A program made the translations under genes and the position numbers. A model generated the notes under the pieces. The model did not search any database, was not told the origin of the DNA, and saw only the letters and a list, made by a program, of their open reading frames with translations. Positions 17,812-25,735 of a stretch of 64,000 nt of DNA are shown piece by piece. Source of the DNA: Lachnospiraceae bacterium (GTDB lineage: Bacteria; Bacillota; Clostridia; Lachnospirales; Lachnospiraceae); the NCBI GenBank assembly GCA_017935565.1, contig JAGBHK010000002.1:55973-119972 (forward strand). Reading direction: 5' to 3'. How positions within the stretch are numbered: position 1 is the first letter of the stretch; each line of letters begins with the position of its first letter.

Positions 17812-18683
17812 TTCTTTTCCTCCTCGTATAACATTTCTTTAATAGCCATTTCCCAATATTTTTCAGGAACTTCCGGCCAATTACATTCACCTAATTCTTC
17901 TTCGCACAAATCCATCGCTCTAAATAAAACTTTAGAATGAAATGTATGTCCACCTTTAATAATATCCTTTGTAACTTTTGTCCAAGAAGGTGCACTAGCT
18001 TCTATCCCTGATTCTTCTATGTCCTTTAACACCTGCGACACATCATAATCTAGGCTTACTAATTCTTCAATCCAACCATTTTCATCGCCCTGTAATATTA
18101 TAAATTCAATTTTACCACCAAGAGCAATTCCACAAGCACCTGTATTTAAACATTTTTTACCGTTATACTCGTACTTACTTTGAATATGTGTATGACCACA
18201 AACAATCAAATCCGTATCTAATTCATTCATAATTTCATGTATTCTATCAGTAGATGGAATCATCTTTTCATTGGCTTTATAGGGCGTACCATGACACACC
18301 GTAAATGATGGATAACCAGCAAATTGAATCTTCCTTACTATTGGCATTGCATCATAAAATTTTAAATCTTTTTCAGTCAAATTATTGTATGTATACAAAA
18401 GCATTCCAGTTGTTGAATCATTGTCTTTCAACACAACCTTGCTATTTCCATTTCTTTGATGTTCAAGCCAGTAATCTTCTTTATTTCCTCTGATAAAAAT
18501 GCATTCATACTTTTCTTTCAATGCATATAAACGCTCCATTGTCTTCTGTGGATACGGCAATTCTGCAACAAAATCACCTAATAGCAAAAAAGTATCAACA
18601 CCTCTTTGCAATGCATATTCAACACATTTATCAAAGGCAATGTAATTGCCGTGGATATCTGCTATCGCTGCAATCTTTTTCAT
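17808..18683 (-). CDS. Calcineurin-like metallophosphoesterase
   Basis: 291-residue phosphoesterase of the YfcE/MJ0936 type. Motifs in order: ADIHGN, LLGDFV, IRGNKED, CGHTH. These supply the dinuclear metal ligands. A C-terminal region (about 200-291) is extra compared with minimal YfcE proteins. The start at 18683 follows GGAGGAG and overlaps the stop of the mini-kinase gene (TAATG). Substrate unknown; the coupled kinase-like, phosphoesterase and glycosidase order is unusual. Confidence 0.88.
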   Translation of the reverse strand: MKKIAAIADIHGNYIAFDKCVEYALQRGVDTFLLLGDFVAELPYPQKTMERLYALKEKYECIFIRGNKEDYWLEHQRNGNSKVVLKDNDSTTGMLLYTYNNLTEKDLKFYDAMPIVRKIQFAGYPSFTVCHGTPYKANEKMIPSTDRIHEIMNELDTDLIVCGHTHIQSKYEYNGKKCLNTGACGIALGGKIEFIILQGDENGWIEELVSLDYDVSQVLKDIEESGIEASAPSWTKVTKDIIKGGHTFHSKVLFRAMDLCEEELGECNWPEVPEKYWEMAIKEMLYEEEKK

Positions 18684-19219
18684 TATTTTTTCTCCTCCAC
18701 ATATTTCAAAAACTCTTCTGTTTTTGACCAATACTTAATGCCCCAGTTTTCAAAATTCCACTGTTCCATATATTCATTGCATTCATAATCAATGTAATAT
18801 AGCTCATCATCCTGTACTACAAAATTGGTTGGAAAATAGTCTATATTTATATTCTTTGCATACAACAATTCACACATTCTCTTAATTTGGTCAAAATACT
18901 GTGGGCTCATATCATCATTTAGAACTTTATCAAATATTGTATCACCATCAATATATTCCTTTAAAATTCTCTCATTTTGGATGTCTACATCATACATTTC
19001 CGGCAACTTTATACCAATGTCTTTTAGACGTTTATAATCATTCATCTCCGATTCAATCTTATTACCAAACTGATAATAGTCACATGGCTCATGATGAATC
19101 TGTTTTAGAACATACTCCTTATTGCCATCTGTTGCTAAATATGAATATCCACCCTTGCCTTTGCCCAATAATTTAATGATTTTGTATTTATTGTTATTAA
19201 CTTTCAAATACTCATCCAT
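18683..19219 (-). CDS. Minimal protein-kinase-like fold protein
   Basis: 178-residue protein with a glycine-rich loop KLLGKGKGGYSYLA, a lysine in YVLKQI, a glutamate helix following, and catalytic-loop-like NIDYFPTNFVV before YYIDYECNEY. The HRD/HGD histidine-aspartate is replaced by NID with Asn retained (TNF), and DFG appears as IDYE. This is smaller than normal kinases and could be a sugar or small-molecule kinase or a pseudokinase. Translationally coupled to the phosphoesterase downstream, which may reverse its action; that pairing is inference. Confidence 0.6.
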   Translation of the reverse strand: MDEYLKVNNNKYKIIKLLGKGKGGYSYLATDGNKEYVLKQIHHEPCDYYQFGNKIESEMNDYKRLKDIGIKLPEMYDVDIQNERILKEYIDGDTIFDKVLNDDMSPQYFDQIKRMCELLYAKNINIDYFPTNFVVQDDELYYIDYECNEYMEQWNFENWGIKYWSKTEEFLKYVEEKK

Positions 19220-19334
19220 ACACTATACCTACTTCGTCAAATCACGCTTTTTTTCACACATATTCATTACTTATGAATATATCATAAAATGGTAAAAAAT
19301 CATAGTATTTATTTTGGAAAATGTGCGTTCGAAC

Positions 19335-19363
19335 TTGTGTTCTGTCAGGATTTGTGATATAAT
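19335..19363 (+). promoter_or_regulatory. Promoter of the holin-like toxin mRNA
   Basis: TTGTGT at 19335-19340, a 17-base spacer and a perfect TATAAT at 19358-19363 on the plus strand, about 70 bases upstream of the toxin ORF. Confidence 0.75.
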
Positions 19364-19439
19364 AGATATTGTAGAAATTCAGTTAGAAAGCGGATGTGAT
19401 TTCTCTATTGCCCTCTAGTACATAAAGGGGGTGATGCCC

Positions 19440-19523
19440 ATGAACACAATGGAAGTTTTAACTTTATTGTTAGTAGTCTTTACGGCTCTATCGTTTATTA
19501 ACGAAGTCAATAAAAAGAAATAG
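19440..19523 (+). CDS. Holin-like type I toxin, 27 residues
   Basis: Tiny hydrophobic peptide MNTMEVLTLLLVVFTALSFI followed by NEVNKKK: short N-terminus, one membrane segment, Lys-rich tail, the pattern of the putative holin-like toxin family (TxpA/BsrG-like) of Firmicutes. Such peptides insert in the membrane and are kept silent by an antisense RNA. AAGGGGGTG lies about 6 bases upstream; an in-frame ATG six bases earlier has no room for a ribosome-binding site. In the 5' leader, ATTGCCCTC can pair over 9 bp with GGGGGTGAT, hiding the ribosome-binding site. The stop codon lies inside the terminator stem. Confidence 0.82.
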   Translation: MNTMEVLTLLLVVFTALSFINEVNKKK

Positions 19524-19556
19524 CATCCGTCCGTCCAAAGTCAGATGCTATTTCTT
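19515..19556. terminator. Bidirectional terminator shared by toxin mRNA and antisense RNA
   Basis: Perfect 13-bp stem AAGAAATAGCATC/GATGCTATTTCTT with a 16-nt loop. U-rich tracts exist on both strands (TTTCTT on plus, TTTCTTTTTATT on minus). It ends both convergent RNAs, so their 3' ends are fully complementary. Confidence 0.8.
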
Positions 19557-19605
19557 ATAGTTCATTAACTGAGGGCAATCGGATGTCGCATCCGATAACC
19601 TTTCT
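19515..19605 (-). ncRNA. Antisense antitoxin RNA of the type I locus
   Basis: Predicted from the minus-strand promoter at 19612-19640 to the shared terminator, about 90 nt. It is complementary to the toxin mRNA 3' end, as RatA is to txpA. It also carries a hairpin CGGATGCGACATCCG near its 5' end and its own copy of ATTGCCCTC, which could pair in trans with the toxin ribosome-binding site. Existence as RNA is inferred from promoter and terminator. Confidence 0.68.
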
Positions 19606-19611
19606 AATTGA

Positions 19612-19640
19612 ATTATACACTAGACCGCTTGATAATTCAA
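19612..19640 (-). promoter_or_regulatory. Promoter of the antisense antitoxin RNA
   Basis: Minus-strand TTGAAT (19640-19635), a 17-base spacer and TATAAT (19617-19612). The -35 box lies within the hairpin at 19622-19647. Confidence 0.75.
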
Positions 19641-19653
19641 GCGGTCTTTTATA
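19622..19653 (+). terminator. Second plus-strand terminator after the toxin locus
   Basis: Perfect 11-bp stem AGACCGCTTGA/TCAAGCGGTCT with a 4-nt loop followed by TTTTATATTTCTTATTTTT. It stops read-through from the toxin gene into the convergent XRE gene. Confidence 0.8.
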
Positions 19654-19657
19654 TTTC

Positions 19658-20785
19658 TTATTTTTCTCCAAACACCTTATCTACTTTTTCCCCATGCCAT
19701 CCCTTTAACTGATTTACAATATCAGCCTGCTTCTTTTCAATGAATTCTTTAGTATACGCTTGCATATATCTTAATGAATCTTCTGTATACTTTTCCATCT
19801 CATCTTCATTTCCTAAAACAGTTTGATAGAATTCATAATGCTTATCCATATCGAGCTTCAATCTATCAAATTGCGCTTTACATTCATCATATTTTCCAGC
19901 CTTTAAATGTGCGCTCATAAGATACATATGACAATCTCTTGTAAATCCTCGACACGCTGTAATAAGCTCTGGCATCTCACTAAATACTTCCATTACCTTA
20001 AGCATCCAGTTTCCAAATCTCACTGCTTCTTCATACGGTGCAAACCAAGGATAATCTTCCATAGCATAAATCATTTCTTTGTTAAATGCTCTGACAAAAT
20101 TCTGTAAATTTCTAAAAAGAACCTTTTTTTCTCCATCAAAGCCGTGTTCAAACATTGCTAACTGGGCTAATATACTTTCCTGTAATCGATTTGAAGAAAC
20201 ACTTGGCAATGTAGCAATATGTTCTCTTGCCCCATTATAATCCTCTTTATGAATGTATATCCATGCCAAAGCAAAATGAGTTTTTTCTATTATTTCCTTA
20301 TCATTACAATAGCGGATAATCTGGGCGCCCTTTCTTATAGCTATATCACAAATTCTATTCCATTCATCAGGATTTTCCTTGATAAACTGTTCATAGAAAC
20401 GGCTCAAATTGGCAGTTCTCTCAATAAGAAGACTTTGAATACCGTAATTAAAAGGTTCTTTTTCTATCTCCTCTATAAGAAAATGACAAATATCCATAGC
20501 ATTTTTCGGATTAAAAATACCATCCTTCATACTTTCCATCTTATGCTTAACTTCCAGATATTTCTCGTTATCAATAGACTGTTCTGCAATCCCAAACAAT
20601 GTATCTGTAGATATGGAAAGCGCCTGACATATAGGAACTACCATTGATATATCAGGCATTCCATTTCCTGATTCCCATCTACTTACTGCCTGCGCTGTAA
20701 CACCTAGCTGTAATGCTAGTTCATCCTGTGTTAAACCAATCTTTTTTCTTGCTGCTTTTATATTATTACCAATTGAAATGCTCAT
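19658..20785 (-). CDS. XRE-family regulator with TPR-like C-terminal region
   Basis: 375 residues. The helix-turn-helix (about 6-60) reads KIGLTQDELALQLGVTAQAV then SRWESGNGMPDISMV. Residues 85-360 are helical, with paired-helix repeats rich in aromatic residues, as in TPR-type sensory regions of Rgg/PlcR-like or clostridial XRE regulators. It may bind a peptide or another protein. A CGGTACCG palindrome at the predicted start region (near 20810) is a candidate self-operator. The plus-strand gene at 57965 has the same layout. Confidence 0.85.
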   Translation of the reverse strand: MSISIGNNIKAARKKIGLTQDELALQLGVTAQAVSRWESGNGMPDISMVVPICQALSISTDTLFGIAEQSIDNEKYLEVKHKMESMKDGIFNPKNAMDICHFLIEEIEKEPFNYGIQSLLIERTANLSRFYEQFIKENPDEWNRICDIAIRKGAQIIRYCNDKEIIEKTHFALAWIYIHKEDYNGAREHIATLPSVSSNRLQESILAQLAMFEHGFDGEKKVLFRNLQNFVRAFNKEMIYAMEDYPWFAPYEEAVRFGNWMLKVMEVFSEMPELITACRGFTRDCHMYLMSAHLKAGKYDECKAQFDRLKLDMDKHYEFYQTVLGNEDEMEKYTEDSLRYMQAYTKEFIEKKQADIVNQLKGWHGEKVDKVFGEK

Positions 20786-20890
20786 ATTTTACCTCCAAAA
20801 TGTATTTCGGTACCGTAATTACATTATAACATTTAAATTGGATTTTACCATCAATTTGGATTTGAGAAGAAATCAAGCCTACGTTGTATA

Positions 20891-21406
20891 TTATTCAATC
20901 CTTCCAATAACCTTCTCAAGTACCTCAAGATTTCTCTTTAAATCTCCAGCCACTTCCATACGATGACCAACACCATGCTCAATATAATAATTAAGACCTT
21001 CATTTTCGCATACTTCAACCAAAGTATTTGTATCAAGCCAGGTATCTTCATCACCTGCTGCCACCAAAATAATGTCATTATCCTTCTTCATAAATGGCAA
21101 TGTTTCTTTTAATGGTGTGAATAAAATCAAATCTGCCTTAATATCATACTCTTCTTTCAGAGTACAAGCCACTACTGTTCCCATACTCTTTGCCACAAAT
21201 ACAATATGTTCATACTGCGAAAAATCTATGTTTTTAATGATTTTTTCTGCATTTTCATACATTTCATCAAACCATACTTTTTCGCATATAGGATTACTGA
21301 TAAAAATACTTTCGTATCCCATATCTTCGTAATGCTTTGCACCAAAATAAAGCAACGGAATCTCATTACCTCTTATCCCTGGGAATGCTATAACTAACTT
21401 CTTCAT
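20891..21406 (-). CDS. Small alpha/beta hydrolase-fold protein
   Basis: 171-residue protein with the nucleophile elbow VFVAKSMGTVVA (Ser in AKSMG), acid region LVAAGDEDTWL and C-terminal histidine in EHGVGHRME, so a Ser-Asp-His triad is present. It lacks a lid domain and is at the lower size limit of the fold. N-terminal VIAFPGIRGNEIPLLYFGAK forms the oxyanion-side strand. It is 3 bases downstream of the flavodiiron gene and probably co-transcribed. Substrate unknown. Confidence 0.8.
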   Translation of the reverse strand: MKKLVIAFPGIRGNEIPLLYFGAKHYEDMGYESIFISNPICEKVWFDEMYENAEKIIKNIDFSQYEHIVFVAKSMGTVVACTLKEEYDIKADLILFTPLKETLPFMKKDNDIILVAAGDEDTWLDTNTLVEVCENEGLNYYIEHGVGHRMEVAGDLKRNLEVLEKVIGRIE

Positions 21407-21408
21407 AT

Positions 21409-22572
21409 CTACACCATACTATCCACAAGTTTTTCGATTGCTGCCATATCGCTATCCTTCATTGTTGAACGAATAGTTACAATATCTTCCACCAAATCAA
21501 TATTTTTCATAGCTTCAATCATCGGCTTCATAACCTTAGCTGCACTTGGTGCCCATGAACCATTTTCCACAATGGCAACCTTTCTATTCTGATAAGCCTT
21601 GCTCTGAAGATGTGATAAGAAATCCTGCATCCAAGGGAACACACCACCATCATAGCTTGCTGCTGCAACTATCATTCTGTCATACTTAAATGCATCCTCA
21701 ATAACCTCTGCCATATCATCTCTTGCCAAATCACTTACAACAACCTTTTCCACGCCCTTTTCACGAAGCATTTCTCCAATCTTTTCTGCTACGGCAGCAG
21801 TATTACCATGAATTGATGCATACGCTACAAGTACACCTTTTGCTTCAGCCTTATAGCTACTCCATGTATCATAAAGATCAATATAATACGACAAATTCTC
21901 TGATAAAACAGGTCCGTGTAATGGACAAATAATATTGATATCTAAATTAGCAGCCTTCTTAAGAAGAGTCTGCACTGGAGCGCCATATTTTCCAACGATA
22001 TTGAAGTAATATCTTCTCGCCTCACATGCCCATCCGGCATCCTTTGTAAGCTCCAATGCACCAAATTTACCAAATCCATCTGCTGAGAATAAAATCTTAT
22101 CAGTCTTATCATATGTCACCATAACCTCTGGCCAATGAACCATAGGTGCCATAACAAATGTAAGTTCATGCTCACCTAATGATAAAACATCTCCTTCTTT
22201 TACAACCAATGTTTTACCATCAAGATTCATATCAAAAAACTGAGGTAACATCGCAAATGTCTTCGCATTTCCAACCAAAGTAACATTTGGGAAAAGTTCA
22301 ACTAATCTTTCTATGCTTCCTGCATGGTCTGGCTCTAAGTGATGAACAACAAGATAATCAACAGCCCTGCCGTTAAGCTCAGCCATAAGGTTTTTCTCCC
22401 ATTCCTCCATGCCACGCTTATCGACAGTATCCATAACTGCAACCTTTTCATCCAAAATTACATATGAATTGTACGATACTCCTTCTGGAACCACATACTG
22501 ACTTTCGAATAAATCAATTGTTGTGTCATCTACTCCTATGTATTTTACCTTTTCTGTAATGTTTACTTTCAT
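21409..22572 (-). CDS. Flavodiiron protein (A-type flavoprotein, FprA-like)
   Basis: 387-residue oxygen or nitric-oxide reductase of anaerobes. The N-terminal metallo-beta-lactamase-like domain holds the diiron ligands in HHLEPDHAGS and later MVHWPEVMV and CPLHGPV. The C-terminal flavodoxin domain (about 250-387) starts LVAYASIHGNTAAVAEKIGE. No rubredoxin domain is fused, so a separate donor is needed. It supports an anaerobic host. ATG at 22572 follows GGAGG by 7 bases; a start four codons upstream is less likely. Confidence 0.94.
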   Translation of the reverse strand: MKVNITEKVKYIGVDDTTIDLFESQYVVPEGVSYNSYVILDEKVAVMDTVDKRGMEEWEKNLMAELNGRAVDYLVVHHLEPDHAGSIERLVELFPNVTLVGNAKTFAMLPQFFDMNLDGKTLVVKEGDVLSLGEHELTFVMAPMVHWPEVMVTYDKTDKILFSADGFGKFGALELTKDAGWACEARRYYFNIVGKYGAPVQTLLKKAANLDINIICPLHGPVLSENLSYYIDLYDTWSSYKAEAKGVLVAYASIHGNTAAVAEKIGEMLREKGVEKVVVSDLARDDMAEVIEDAFKYDRMIVAAASYDGGVFPWMQDFLSHLQSKAYQNRKVAIVENGSWAPSAAKVMKPMIEAMKNIDLVEDIVTIRSTMKDSDMAAIEKLVDSMV

Positions 22573-22584
22573 AATTTCCTCCAT

Positions 22585-24939
22585 TTATAATAATTTATTT
22601 TCTGCATCATAGACTGACTTATAGCCATAGAACCTAGCTGTATTTTCCATAATCTCATAAGCCAGATTTTTATTTTCATTAAGCAAATTCACAATAAACC
22701 TGCCATACAAAACAAATGTCTTCTCTGAATATGTACTTATTTCTCCTCTTAAATAGGTTTCATAAGATGTATTCCATTCATTATCTTCATTTGTTCTTAT
22801 ACTTCTTGCATTACCTGCCATCTTAGGATATGAGTTTGCAAACTCCTCCATCCAAGCTACCTGTATGCTAATAATCTCTTCCTGTATTGCGATTCTTTCA
22901 TCACTTAATACTGGCAAATCTCTTTCAAAGGCTTTATACTTTTCCGGATTAGTACTTTTCATCATTCTTGCATACTTTTCCATAATCAAATTCCAGCCTT
23001 TTTCCTCTGCAATAACAAGATCATTATAAAAGCTTTCAAGTAATTCATATGGCCATGTTAGATATTGACTCCTTCTCATTATAGAAAATGTATCAAAATC
23101 GTCCTGGCAATCAGCTCGTCCACCTTCATTTTTCACCTTATCAAACTGCTTCCACTCAAGATTTACAATTCTGTCTACTTCATCAGCATTTTTTCCATAT
23201 AGAACCTGCCTAATATATGTTTCAAGAAATGTATCCTCTCCCTTTACAAGATTTTGCCTTTTTAATTCCTCAAGTAAAATCTTAGCAATTGTTTCAAACA
23301 AGCATATACATTCATCAGCTTTATTTATAGACGCTGAACTATATGTCACATCTTGCCACGCTTCCATCTGACTTGGCAATACCGTAATTTTATCCAGTAA
23401 TGGAATAATTTTCTTTCCAAGTTCTAGATTTTTTGCCCCCATTACCTTCCACTTATAATACGGAGCATAGGTATGCTCAAGTAAATACACTAAATTCATA
23501 GCCTCTTCAACAGCCTTATGAATACATACTCCTGCGGTTATCATATCATTTCTAGCCATCATCCTTGGATAATTACTCTGTGCATACTGTGAAAAATCAT
23601 GTAAAGCCTTCGCAAGTCTTTTTCTCCATACCTCATCAGGATAATATTCTAACAACTTTTCTCTTATGTTTGAAAATACTCCTAAAAAATCACTATAAAC
23701 CAGCCCATTTGTAGCACTTGACAATTGACTTTCACTAATTTCCTCGTAATTAAGCTTAAATTTATCTTCAAAATTACAAACCGTGCCGAGAAGATTATTA
23801 TAAAATCCATTAATAGAAAAGACACCTCGTCGTTTTCTTAAAAGCTCATTATAATCAGAATTATCTCCTACAAGTCTATCATACTTTTCCTGTAACTTTG
23901 CTCCAATTTTATTGTAATCCTCAGCTGTTAGCCACATACAAAAGCCTACACCATAATCATGGTCTGTTGATATCTCATCATCAAATCCATAACAATCAGA
24001 GCCCTCACCACATATTCCTACTGCAATTCGTTTCTCATATTCAGGAAAATTCTCTTTAATCATGGTCTTGCCATATTCTTCATAAAATTCTTTACTACGT
24101 TCAAGATTCGACTTCCAGACATTGGCTTCATCCATTTCACTTACAAGACTTTTTACATAATTGCATTTCTCCAACACCCTTTCGTAATTAGCCGTTTTTC
24201 CTACGTGTTTTTCTATTTCCTTTAAACCTGAAGTATAATATTTTTCAGCTATTTTATAATCCTTTTTATAGCAATATGCATCTCCCATAGCAACAAGAGC
24301 TGCTCCATAATGAAAATCTCTGCCACCATCCTCTTCAAATATAGCTAAAGCTTCTTTTAAGTAATCAATTGCTTCCTCGTAAGTACTATCAGTACCAAGC
24401 TGCAATAATGACGCTGCCAGATTAGTTCGTGTTGTTGCCTGCGGAATTTTTGCCTCTTCATACAAATCCACAATCTTAAGAGCAGATAAAAGTTTATCCC
24501 TTGCATTTACATAATCTTCCATCTCTTGATACAAGAGAGCCATATTATTATATAAACTAGCACAGCGAAAATCATTTGAATCTATGCTTTTTTCATAAAT
24601 ATTTATAATCTCTTCAAATAATTTCAACGCCTCATTATGCAAGCCAAATTCGCGATATGCATTTGCTATATTTTGAAGTGAAGTAGCATATTCAACACTT
24701 CCTTCTAATTGCATTTTGGCTAATAATTCTTTCAACTCATCACAATAATTTAAGCCTTTTTCCTTTTGCGTTGTATCCCTACAAAAGCCTATAATCTCAT
24801 TAAGAAGAGTAAAAACAATTCCTATTTCACCTTTCTCTTTAGCCTGTGCTATATTTTCGACTAAATATTCTTCAATCTCTGCCAAGCTGTTTTTTCCAAA
24901 CATAGCATCATATCGCATTAATATTTCTTCAATGTTCAA
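22585..24939 (-). CDS. TPR-repeat protein with DUF4037 nucleotidyltransferase-like domain
   Basis: 784 residues. Residues 1-260 are tetratricopeptide repeats (for example YATSLQNIANAYREFGLHNE and SLYNNMALLYQEMEDYVNAR). Residues 275-620 form a DUF4037 domain with GICGEGSDCYGFDDEISTDH, a serine/aspartate signature resembling nucleotidyltransferases (GS...D.D). The last 150 residues carry another helical domain (DUF4125-like, by recall). Cellular role unknown. It lies 12 bases upstream of the flavodiiron gene. Confidence 0.78.
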   Translation of the reverse strand: MNIEEILMRYDAMFGKNSLAEIEEYLVENIAQAKEKGEIGIVFTLLNEIIGFCRDTTQKEKGLNYCDELKELLAKMQLEGSVEYATSLQNIANAYREFGLHNEALKLFEEIINIYEKSIDSNDFRCASLYNNMALLYQEMEDYVNARDKLLSALKIVDLYEEAKIPQATTRTNLAASLLQLGTDSTYEEAIDYLKEALAIFEEDGGRDFHYGAALVAMGDAYCYKKDYKIAEKYYTSGLKEIEKHVGKTANYERVLEKCNYVKSLVSEMDEANVWKSNLERSKEFYEEYGKTMIKENFPEYEKRIAVGICGEGSDCYGFDDEISTDHDYGVGFCMWLTAEDYNKIGAKLQEKYDRLVGDNSDYNELLRKRRGVFSINGFYNNLLGTVCNFEDKFKLNYEEISESQLSSATNGLVYSDFLGVFSNIREKLLEYYPDEVWRKRLAKALHDFSQYAQSNYPRMMARNDMITAGVCIHKAVEEAMNLVYLLEHTYAPYYKWKVMGAKNLELGKKIIPLLDKITVLPSQMEAWQDVTYSSASINKADECICLFETIAKILLEELKRQNLVKGEDTFLETYIRQVLYGKNADEVDRIVNLEWKQFDKVKNEGGRADCQDDFDTFSIMRRSQYLTWPYELLESFYNDLVIAEEKGWNLIMEKYARMMKSTNPEKYKAFERDLPVLSDERIAIQEEIISIQVAWMEEFANSYPKMAGNARSIRTNEDNEWNTSYETYLRGEISTYSEKTFVLYGRFIVNLLNENKNLAYEIMENTARFYGYKSVYDAENKLL

Positions 24940-24971
24940 TTACTTCATCTCCCTATCGAATATACTTATGT

Positions 24972-25664
24972 TCACTTCCTATATATTGTCCAAACGGCAT
25001 TATTTCCTAATCTTATCACTTCATCTATCTTATATTCATCCAATGAACTATCAAAAAATAATGTTTTTCCTTCAGTAGCTACAATTGGCGCCTGCACGAG
25101 ACTAATCTCATCGATTAAGCCCGCTCTTTGAAAAGCTCCATTTATAATACTACCACCTTCTAGCAATAATTTCTTTATTTTGAACAACTTACATAATTTT
25201 TCCATTGCTAATTTGATATCCATATCATCCTTACCGGCAAAAATATATGACACTCCAATACTTTGCAAATAAGCAAGATACTCATCACTTGCTTTTTCAC
25301 ATAGCACTTCTATGATATGGGCATTATCATATCCTGGATCCTCATCATAAATTCTGCTTTCTGTCCAGCCTACTCTTCCAGTTCTATCAAAACATACTGC
25401 ATAATAATTTGCATTATCATCGCCAATATAGTCTTCTCTTGACATCTTACTACCTGAAAATTTAGTTAAATTCGGCATAAATCCGCCTGTAAAACTTCCT
25501 TCCATAGTGACACTTCCACAAGCAAATGCATCTGCTGCATATTCACGATTTATACGATAATATTCTTCTGTGGCAGGTAAAAATTCTGGCTTATACAAAA
25601 AATCACCCGTCACCTTACCATCAATAGACGCCACCATATGGCATATAATATATGGTCTAGACAT
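24972..25664 (-). CDS. Dihydrofolate reductase / RibD C-terminal family protein
   Basis: 230-residue Rossmann-like reductase domain: MVASIDGKVTGDF at the N-terminus, VTMEGSF and FDRTGRVGWT in the middle, KLLLEGGSIINGAFQRAGL near residue 190 (the LLxEGG nucleotide-binding motif) and an ISLVQAPIV strand. Single domain, without the RibD deaminase part, and no riboflavin genes nearby. Probably an NADPH-dependent reductase of unknown substrate. Confidence 0.87.
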   Translation of the reverse strand: MSRPYIICHMVASIDGKVTGDFLYKPEFLPATEEYYRINREYAADAFACGSVTMEGSFTGGFMPNLTKFSGSKMSREDYIGDDNANYYAVCFDRTGRVGWTESRIYDEDPGYDNAHIIEVLCEKASDEYLAYLQSIGVSYIFAGKDDMDIKLAMEKLCKLFKIKKLLLEGGSIINGAFQRAGLIDEISLVQAPIVATEGKTLFFDSSLDEYKIDEVIRLGNNAVWTIYRK

Positions 25665-25674
25665 AATACCACCT

Positions 25675-25714
25675 CAAAAAAATAAGACTACGACCTAAGT
25701 CATAGTCCTATTTT
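25675..25714 (-). terminator. Terminator downstream of the HTH-kinase gene
   Basis: Near-perfect stem AATAAGACTACGAC/GTCATAGTCCTATT with a 5-nt loop; on the minus strand it is followed by TTTTTTT. It lies 22 bases after the stop of the gene at 25736. Confidence 0.85.
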
Positions 25715-25735
25715 ATCATATATATTGATTTTTTT

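Larger units (their letters stand above)
19377..19613. repeat. Inverted leader repeats flanking the type I toxin ORF
   Basis: Left arm 19377-19415 (ATTCAGTTAGAAAG ... CGGATG ... ATTGCCCTC) reappears inverted at 19571-19613 (minus strand ATTCAATTAGAAAG ... CGGATG ... ATTGCCCTC). The toxin mRNA and the antisense RNA therefore start with related sequences. The element ATTGCCCTC can pair with the toxin ribosome-binding site GGGGGTGAT at 19427-19435. Confidence 0.7.
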
